NCBI GenBank assembly: GCA_949128115.1
Contig: OX421968.1
Location: 30,532,877-30,596,876 of the forward strand
DNA: 64,000 nucleotides
DNA from: Anaspis maculata
Taxonomy: Eukaryota; Arthropoda; Insecta; Coleoptera; Scraptiidae
Direction: 5' to 3'
A program made the position numbers and the translations under genes. Positions 1 to 9,700 of this stretch are shown here, piece after piece; position 1 is the stretch's first letter, and every line of letters starts with the position of its first letter. A model generated the notes under the pieces. That model did no database searches. It was not told the origin of the DNA and saw only the letters and a program-made list of their open reading frames with translations.

Positions 1-2385
1 GATAAACACTTTCCATGCGGAAAACCACAACGGACGACTTTAATACGTTCTTTTTTGTGTTTGAAAATCAAAATCGATCAGGATTAATTGAAAAACACAA
101 TCATTAGGGGCCGAAATGGGTGATAATATTTTCGTGTGTTTATCTCTCATGGCCTTTTATGTCGACGTATTTATGGGTGGTTCGGTGTACCGGACAATAT
201 TGGAACGTATCCATCCAAGTTCAAAAAAGTTCAAATGGGAGGAAGGACAAAATGGGAATTGCTCCATACGCTGCAAGTTCTTTTGAAGATTCATGGAACG
301 AAAAAAAATGGTTTTCAAATTTTGTTGAAGGTGTTCTGGAATAAGGTGGGGGACATGAAAAAATCGCAGTTGAATTTGGCTTCAGCGGGTCAATCTGACA
401 CCTGGAAACGTATTCTAATCATCTGGAAATGAGAACTGGAAAATTCATATTTTGAAAAATAAAATTAGAGTCAGATGAAAGAAAAATGTCTTGTAAAGGC
501 TTACGCCGGCCAAAACGCTTTTTCAGTTGAGAAAAATTCAATTTTCTTGATGATAAACACTTTCCATGCGGAAAACCACAACGGACGACTTTAATACGTT
601 CTTTTTTGTGTTTGAAAATCAAAATCGATCAGGATTAATTGAAAAACACAATCATTAGGGGCCGAAATGGGTGATAATATTTTCGTGTGTTTATCTCTCA
701 TGGCCTTTTATGTCGACGTATTTATGGGTGGTTCGGTGTACCGGACAATATTGGAACGTATCCATCCAAGTTCAAAAAAGTTCAAATGGGAGGAAGGACA
801 AAATGGGAATTGCTCCATACGCTGCAAGTTCTTTTGAAGATTTATGGAACGAAAAAAAATGGTTTTCAAATTTTGTTGAAGGTGTTCTGGAATAAGGTGG
901 GGGACATGAAAAAATCGCAGTTGAATTTGGCTTCAGCGGGTCAATCTGACACCTGGAAACGTATTCTAATCATCTGGAAATGAGAACTGGAAAATTCATA
1001 TTTTGAAAAATAAAATTAGAGTCAGATGAAAGAAAAATGTCTTGTAAAGGCTTACGCCGGCCAAAACGCTTTTTCAGTTGAGAAAAATTCAATTTTCTTG
1101 ATGATAAACACTTTCCATGCGGAAAACCACAACGGACGACTTTAATACGTTCTTTTTTGTGTTTGAAAATCAAAATCGATCAGGATTAATTGAAAAACAC
1201 AATCATTAGGGGCCGCAAGCGGTGATAATATTTTCGTGTGTTTATCTCTCATGGCCTTTTATGTCGACGTATTTATGTGTGGTTCGGTGTACCGGACAAT
1301 ATTGGAACGTATCCATCCAAGTTCAAAAAAGTTCAAATGAGAGGAAGGACAAAATGGGAATTGCTCCATACGCTGCAAGTTCTTTTGAAGATTCATGGAA
1401 CGAAAAAAAATGGTTTTCAAATTTTGTTGAAGGTGTTCTGGAATAAGGTGGGGGACATGAAAAAATCGCAGTTGAATTTGGCTTCAGCGGGTCAATCTGA
1501 CACCTGGAAACGTGTTCTAATCATCTAGAAATGAAAACTGGGAAATTCATATTTTGAAAAAGAAAATTAGAGTCAGAAGTAAGAAAAATGTCTTGTAAAG
1601 GCTTACGCCGGCCAAAACGCTTTTTCGGTTGAGAAAAATTAATTTTTTTTGATGATAAACACTTTCCATGCGGAAAACCACAACGGACGACTTTAATACG
1701 TTCTTTTTTGTGTTTGAAAATCAAAATCGATCAGGATTAATTGAAAAACACAATCATTAGGGGCCGCAATGGATGATAATATTTTCGTGTGTTTATCTCT
1801 CATGGCCTTTTATGTCGACGTATTTATGGGTGGTTCGGTGTACCAGACAATGTTGTAACGTATCCATCCAAGTTCAAAAAATTTCGAATGGGAGGAAGGA
1901 AGAAGGAGGAATTGCTCCATGCGCTGCAAGCTCTTTTGAAGATTCGTGGAACGACTAATAATGGTTTTTAAATTTTTTTGCGGGTGTTTTGGAGGGGGTG
2001 TAGGGGACATAAAAAAATTGTCGTTGAATTTGGCTTCAGCGGGTCAAACCGACACCTGGAAACGTATTCTAATCACCCAGAGATGAAAACTCAAAAATTC
2101 ATTTTTTGAAAGGTAAAATTAGAGTCAGATCGAAGAAAAATGTTTTGTGGAGGTTTACGCCGCCTAAAACGCTTTTTCGGTCAGAAACGATTTAATTTTT
2201 TTGATGAAAAACATTTTTCATGCTGAAAAGCACAACAGACAACTTGAATGCGTTCTGTGGAATGTTCCGGAATCAAAATCGATTAGGGTTCATCAGAAAA
2301 CACAATCAGGAGGGGCTCCAAGCGGTGATGATATTTCCGTGTGTTTATCTCCTACGGACCTCTATGTTCACATTTCAATGAGTGC
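1..2385. repeat. 551-bp tandem repeat array (4 full units plus a partial)
   Basis: Units begin at about 1, 552, 1103, 1654 and 2206, each starting near GATAAACACTTTCCATGCGG, so the period is 551 bp. The first three copies are almost identical, with only scattered substitutions. The fourth is clearly diverged, and the fifth is more diverged and breaks off near 2385. The array runs off the left edge of the window. Short open frames inside each unit are repeated copies of the same sequence and have no recognisable domain, so I read this as a non-coding satellite or the internal array of a larger element. Confidence 0.95.
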
Positions 2386-2620
2386 TTAGGATGCATCAGA
2401 AAATATGTTCAGAAACATTGGTGGGTAATACCCAAGTACCAATGTCGAGCACAAGTAGCGACGTCTGTCTGTCAGAGGGTTGAACTGCCGGTACCAGTCT
2501 AGCTCTTATACACCAACGCCATCCGATGACATTATTACGCACATACTCTTAGCCCGCTTCCTCACTTCACCTCATCATAGTCCTGGAAGAGGAGGCTTAA
2601 ACACACATTCATCGTTCCGT

Positions 2621-2660
<40 letters not shown>

Positions 2661-2739
2661 CATCAACCATACAGTCAACGTCAACCATTTATCCGGCCAT
2701 TTTGTGAAAATGCCCGCGCCGAGTCGTACGTTACAAATA
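2386..2739. other. Intergenic stretch with an ATT microsatellite
   Basis: No gene is recognisable. The only structure seen is an (ATT)n run at about 2622-2660. The right edge, TA at 2738-2739, is the proposed target duplication of the mariner remnant that follows. Confidence 0.6.
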
Positions 2740-2904
2740 CCGAGAGTTCATAAATTAAATGGGTCAAGGGTGCCTATGACTTTGAAAACGTCTGTCGGAA
2801 CTAGCATCGTTCATTTTATGTCTGTAATTTTTGGTTATCGTAATCTGTCAAACCAATCACAGTTTTCGGAACACTTAAACGGCAGGGCACAAAACCTACA
2901 TCAT

Positions 2905-3260
2905 TGTTCAATCTTCAGTGAACAGGGTTTTCATAATTTCCAAATTCACACATGTAAATACTTTATTGTTTTTATTATCATAACGCGGCAAGGTTGAACG
3001 ATTGCAACTAAGCAAGGACGCACAGAGTAAACCCATAGTAATAATAAGCAGACGTTGCAGTTCTGCGACCCAGAGACACACCTCATGTAATCATCTACGT
3101 CATATCAACCATTTGTATATAAACTCATAATTTGTAACAAATAAACCAGTATCGAATTAACATCGTTTCGTACTCAACATGGCTATGGGAACTTACAACT
3201 CCCGCTAAAAATAGCCGCCCTTTGGTGCAGTAGAAGAACGCTATTGACCAAAGCAAGACA
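2905..3260 (+). repeat. 5' LTR of BEL/Pao element 1
   Basis: 356 bp, TGTTCAATC at the start and AAGCAAGACA at the end, matched by the copy at 11260-11615. A TATATAAA-like box lies near 3116-3123 and an AATAAA near 3140, consistent with an RNA start and a poly(A) signal inside the LTR. Confidence 0.95.
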
Positions 3261-3273
3261 TGGTCCTTCGAGC
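3261..3273 (+). promoter_or_regulatory. Primer-binding site, tRNA-Tyr type
   Basis: TGGTCCTTCGAGC starts at the first base after the LTR. Its reverse complement, GCTCGAAGGACCA, is the expected 3' end of a eukaryotic tRNA-Tyr, whose acceptor stem begins CCTTCGA. The match is 13 bases and then ends. The tRNA assignment rests on known tRNA sequence; use as a primer is inferred. Confidence 0.75.
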
Positions 3274-3299
3274 AAACAGAAGCCGCTAAGCAACGAAGA

Positions 3300-3795
3300 G
3301 AAATCCCAGGCCACTCAACCCATCAAGAAGGAACGTGAGCCCGAGAAGAAAAAAAAAAAAATCCCAGGACATCCACTCAAGAAGCGAGCGAGAGTCCTCC
3401 GAAGGAGAAAAAAGAAAAAATCCCAGGACATCGAACGAGAGTCCTCCGAAGGTGAAATTAAAGAAATCCCAGGCCACCCAACCAAACAAGAAGGAACGTG
3501 AGCCCGAGAAGAAGAAAAAACTCCCAGGACATCCACTCAGGAAGCGAGAGTCCTCCGAAGGAGAAAGAAGAAAAAATCCCAGGACATCGAACGAGAGTCC
3601 TCCGAAGGTGAAATAAAAGAAATCCCAGGCCACCCAACCGAACAAGAAGGAACGTGAGTCTGCGAAGAAAAAAGAAACTCCCAGGACATCTACTCAAGAA
3701 GCGAGAGTCCTCCGAAGGAGAAAGAAGAAAAAATCCCAGGACATCGAACGAGAGTCCTCCGAAGGTGAAATAAGAAAAATTCCAGGACATCCTAC
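3300..3795 (+). repeat. Purine-rich tandem repeats in the BEL/Pao leader
   Basis: A unit of about 156-162 bp is present three times, marked by GAAGGAACGTGAG at about 3328, 3490 and 3646. Inside each unit, smaller repeats such as ATCCCAGGACATC and GAGAGTCCTCCGAAGG recur. The frame in phase with the main gene contains a stop at 3499-3501, so I treat the stretch as untranslated leader and not as the N terminus of Gag. Confidence 0.85.
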
Positions 3796-6700
3796 GTGAG
3801 CCCTGAGCTGTCAATAGTTCAAGAAAAAGAAGAACAGGAGATTGCAAGAGACATGCCACTGGAACACTCTCCCAACAAAAAGGAGAAACCACCCATGATC
3901 TCAAATCCACTTCAAGAAGAAAATCAGCAGAGTTCATCCCAGAAAGAAATTGATAAAATGGAGAACCTACCAGAACTCATTGATCGCCAAGAAGAACTTG
4001 GTGACAAAATTACAAATTTCGTAAGAAACTGTAAAAAAGATGGACCATCAAAGAAATCCATCGATTATTGGGAATCCAGAACGAGTAAGCTGGAAGAATG
4101 CTGGATGAAAATCGACGAAATCCAACAAAACGTCGCAGAAATCGACGAAAACCGCAATAAAAGCCAATATGAAGCCATAAAGAAAAAATATACCGAGGCC
4201 TGCATCTTCATAGCAGAAGAAAAGAAGAAGATGGCTTTCCAAACAACAGTGACACACCCACTTCAAGATGAAGAAGTCGGCAAAGAATTGAAAAAAAAAA
4301 TCAACATACTAAATGTCATGGTAGATAAAATGGTTGACTTCATGACAGAAATTTATGCGAAACTCGATAAACAAGAAGCGAGCCACAAGTATCAATCATT
4401 CATCGAGGAAATCAACAAAGAGTGGAGAAAAATCGATGACGCCCACACAGAGATTCGAGCCGAGGGCACAGATGTACAACAGTACTACAGAGTTAAAGAT
4501 GAATACAGGGAACTCACCGACAAGCTGGAAGAGTTAATCTATGACTCAATGGAGGCGAAACAAAGGCCAAGAGTCCAGCTACCGAAAGCAAAGATTCCCA
4601 CCTTCGAAGGCGGGTACGAACAATGGACCACCTTTCATGATCTATTCAAAAAAATGATCCATGAAAACACAGCATTAAGCCGTACCGAAAAAATGCAGTT
4701 TTTAAAAACCAACATCAAAGGAGAGCCTAGCAGATTGATCCAGCATTTACTAATCACTGAAGCAAACTACGAAGACGCTTGGAGAATATTGAATGACCGA
4801 TACAACAACACACGATTGCTACTCTCAAAACTGCTAGACAAGCTGTTCGATATGCCAGTAATATACCAGGAGTCATCAGCCCAGTTGAGAAAACTCCATG
4901 ATACAGCATCAGAATGCCTAAGTGCCATTGGAAACTTAGGCATCAAAACAACGGAATGGGGTCCAATCGTCACGAAGATGGTAACCAGAAAATGGGACCC
5001 AGAGACCAATCGAATCTACGAGCAGTCTCTAAAGAATCCAAACGAAGTACAAAAATTCAGTGAATTAATGGAATTTTTGAGAGCAAGATTCCAATCACTC
5101 GAAATGACAACAAAGGCTGCGGTACGAGAGAGCATCGAAAGCCGATCAAGAAGAAATGGAACATCCAGATTTACGACCAGAGCCCCCTGCAACATTTGCA
5201 ACATAAACGGCCATAGCACACAACAATGCTACACGCTGCAAAAGCTCAGTCCAAACGAAAAGAGAAAACTAATCCAAGAAAAACATTTGTGCATGATATG
5301 TCTAAACCACGATGAAAAATCGAGATGCCTTAGTACAAGAAGATGTGAAACCTGCAACCAGCCACATCACACAACACTGCATATGGAAGAAACAAGAAAT
5401 GCCAGATGGAGTAAATCTAACCCGAATCCCGAAAGGACATCATATCGTACATCTCGCCAACCAAGCGAAATGAACAACAATAACAACAATAAGCCGAGAC
5501 CCGTGACCACGAGCCATGTGAATAAGCAAAACAATGTTTTGCTGGCAACAGCATTATTAAACGTAAATAATGCGAGGTCAGGGACCAACGAACTAATACG
5601 AGTATTGATCGATCAAGGATCCCAGGCAGCCTTCATGACGGAAGAAGCAGTACAACGTCTAGAGCTTACAAAGACAAAAATCCACACAGAAATTTGTGGA
5701 ATGGGTGACACAACACCGAAAATTGCGAAGTCAAAAGTGGAAGTCCAATTAACGCCAAGATTTCCAAGCAAATACTACATTAACGTCGAAATGATAGTCC
5801 TGCCGAAGCTGACGCAAACACTGCCATCGAACGAGGTCTGGTGCGAAACCAGCGAGTGGGACAACCACATGCTAGCAGACCCAACCTTCAATATACCGGG
5901 ACCAGTGGATGCGATCCTAGGAGCCAGAGAATTTGCGGAGATCGCAAAAAACGGGCTGCGTAAATCTAAAAGTGGATTATTCGGCCAAAATACGGAGCTA
6001 GGTTGGATCCTGTCCGGAAACGTGAAAGACAACGAGATAGAAAAATTCCAAATCATAAACATGATAGCCCAAGTCGAAGAAGACGCACAACTAACCAAAT
6101 TCTGGGAAATCGAAGAAGTCGACGCCACACGAGCCAACAACCACGAGGAGGAGCAGTGTGAAGAATTCTACGACCAAACAACCGAAAGAAATGGGGATGG
6201 TTCATATACCGTCAGAATCCCATTCAAAACAAAACATGATGACATGGGAAATTCAAGATCCAGAGCAGTTTCAAGACTATTGCAATTAGAAAAAAGATTA
6301 GCAAAAGATATGGATCTGAAAATTCAATACCACAAATTTATGGAAGAATATCTACATCTCAAGCACATGGAGCCAACAAAAGATTATCAAGGAGGAGCAT
6401 ATTACATCCCTCATCAAGCAGTCATCCGAGAAGCCAGTACAACGACGAAGCTGAGAGTCGTTTTTGATGCATCCTGTAAGACGTCCAAGGGAATAAGCCT
6501 AAACGATATAATGTACACCGGCCCAAGACTACAACAAGAACTATTCGACATCCTACTACGATGGAGAATGTACGAGATCGCCTTCATCGCAGACATCGAA
6601 AAAATGTATCGTCAAATTAGAATACATAAAGACGATCAAGAATACCAACGAATCTTATGGAGATTCGACGAAGGGACACCAATCCAAGAATACGAACTGA

Positions 6701-9700
6701 CAACAGTTACATATGGAACAGCAGCAGCACCATACCTAGCCGTTCGTACACTGCAACAGCTAGCAAGAGATGAAGCCAAAACCTTCCCAAAAGCATCGAA
6801 AATTGCCCTACGAGACTTTTATATGGACGACCTGATGACGGGGGCCAATTCGCTGGAAGAAGCCAGAGAAATCCAAGACGAATTAATGAAAATGATGCAG
6901 TCCGGCAACCTTACGTTGCGAAAATGGGTCAGCAACAAAAATGAAATGCTGAAGGAATTGCCAGAAACACTACGTGAGCTCATTGAGATCCCAGAGAACG
7001 AAACAAAAAAATCGTTAGGAGTTCTTTGGGCACCATACGACGACTCATTCCGCATCAAGATAAACGTTACAGAAGAAAAGAAGCCGACAAAACGCCATAT
7101 ACTGTCAGAAGTTGCAAAAATCTTTGATCCAATAGGATGGCTAGCTCCAGTCATCATAAAAGCAAAGATCCTTATACAAAAACTATGGATCCAGAACCTC
7201 CAATGGGACGAGATCGTACCAGAAGAACTGCAAACAGAATGGTCATCCTTCCACAAACAATTGAAAGCAATGAAAGAAATAACCATACCAAGATGGATAC
7301 AATACAACCCAAGCAGGGACCAAATCGAACTACATGGATTCTGTGACGCATCAGAAAAAGCGTACGGTGCAGTAATCTACACAAAATGCACGGATCTCGC
7401 AACAAAGAGAACAACAATCACCATACTAACTGCAAAATCGAGAGTAGCACCTACCAAAATTAAATCAACACTTCCGAGGTTGGAGCTATGCGCAGCAGTA
7501 CTACTAGCCAAGCTGATGAAGAGAGCAGCGGGAACACTCGAAATCCAAGAGCCAAAAACATTTGCATACTCAGATTCAATGATCACACTGGGATGGATAA
7601 AAGGAGATCCGAGCAGATGGAAAACATTTGTTGCAAACCGAGTATCCGAAGCAACCAAATGTATACCACCGCAGCAGTGGCACTACGTGGCGACAGAAGA
7701 AAATCCAGCTGACATCATATCAAGAGGCATCGAGCCAATGAAAATGAAAAACCACGAACTATGGTGGAAAGGTCCAGCCTGGTTGTCACAAGCCACCAAA
7801 CAGTCCGAAAATGAAGAAATTGAAGAACCAGAGGAAGAGAGGAAACGGCAAATACAATCGTTTCAAGCAAAGGTTGAAGAAACAGGAGAGAGCCTGTTGA
7901 ATCGATTCTCTGGATACACAAAAATGCTAAGAACAATAGCATACTGCAATCGTTTTATCAACAATTGCAACAAGAAAAAACAAAAACAACATGGCTGTCT
8001 AACAGTAAAAGAGTTAGACAACTCATTGAAACAGATAATCAAGATAACGCAATCACACAGCTTCGAGAAAGAATCAAAAGCGTTGATTAAGAAAAAAAGT
8101 ATCGACAAAACCAACCAAATTGCCTGCCTCAACCCGTTCATGGACAATGAAGGGATTATGAGAGTAGGAGGAAGATTGCAAAATTCAGCCCTCTCATATA
8201 ATGAGAAGCATCCGATAATCCTGAAAAGAGATTGCCACATTACAAGGCTAATAATAGAAAACGCACACACTGTCACACTACACGGAGGTGGTCAAACGAC
8301 ATTGGCCTACATTCGTCGGCAGTTTTGGATTATAAACGGGAAGAAAGCCGTCAATGCGTTAATTAAAAAGTGCACTATATGCATAAGATATAACGCGGTA
8401 GCAGCACAACAGAGAATGGGAGAATTACCAGCTCCAAGGGTCACACCGGCATCGCCATTTAGTCACACAGGAGTGGACTATGCAGGACCCATCCAAATAC
8501 GTGCAACCAAAGGAAGAGGCCATAAAGCATATAAAGGATACATAGCGATATTCGTGTGCCTCTCCACAAAAGCCATTCACTTGGAAGTCGTCAGCGATAT
8601 GACGACCGACACATTCCTGGCCGCATTCAAGCGGTTCACAGCAAGACGAGGAAGCTGCCAGCACATGTATAGTGATAACGGAACGACGTTCGTTGGAGCC
8701 AAAAACATCCTCGACGAAGAAGTAAGAACCATCCTCCAAGATGAAAATCTAACAGACAAGATGACAACGATCGGCACACAATGGCACTTTATTCCTCCAG
8801 CAGCTCCCAATTTTGGCGGACTTTGGGAAGCAGGAGTAAAGTCGATGAAGTATCATCTCAAGCGAATCATCGGAGATACGACAATGACGTATGAAGAGCT
8901 TACAACTCTCATGCACCAAATAGAAGCAGCATTAAACTCACGGCCACTAATACCGCTTACTGAAACAAGCGAAAACGAGGTATTAACGCCAGGTCATTTC
9001 TTGATCGGACGAGCATTAGTGTCGCCACCGGACCCCATCGAAACACCAGTCAATAGAAACCTATCGGAAAGATGGAGATTATTACAAAAAATGAAGAAAG
9101 ATTTCTGGAAGACATGGAGTTCAGAGTACCTGTCGAAACTACAACAACGGTACAAGTGGAAGAACGAACAAGATAACGTGGAAGTTGGCGATATAGTCAT
9201 CATAAAGGAAGAATTTCACCCTAGCAAATGGCCACTTGCGACAATAGCAGAGACTCACCCAGGAAAGGACAACCTGGTTCGAGCGGTCACGCTGAAAAGA
9301 AACGGAGGAATTCAGCAAAAACGGGCAATTAACACAATAATCCCATTGCTCAAGAAAACAGATGACTCCAAGATAACTACGCAGACAGTACTCGCCAATG
9401 CTGCAAGAGTAACGATGAAAGCAAGTCCAGATCGAAAAACAACGCGAAAAAGCCATGGATTACTCATCATGTTGATTGCAGTAATGGCTGCGATAACGCA
9501 ACAAGGTCATGCACAAGAAATCAACCCCAGATACAAAGTACTGCATCCAGCACCGGGACTTTATATTGAACATTTGGGGCAAGCAAGAATTGAAAGAGGG
9601 ACATTCCGAATCGAGCTACAGTTCAGCCAAACAAAACTAGAAGAAGATGTACAATCCGTTACAAACACAACGAAAAAAATGAAGCAACTTTGTGACAAAG

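Noticed and set aside
2704..2997. 97-codon plus-strand frame
   Set aside because: It runs through the mariner end and into the LTR of the inserted BEL/Pao element, so it cannot be an original gene.
3244..3501. Lys/Glu-rich frame starting in the LTR, and other frames on both strands through 3286-3937
   Set aside because: They arise from the purine-rich leader repeats; the in-phase one ends before the Gag start and none has a domain.
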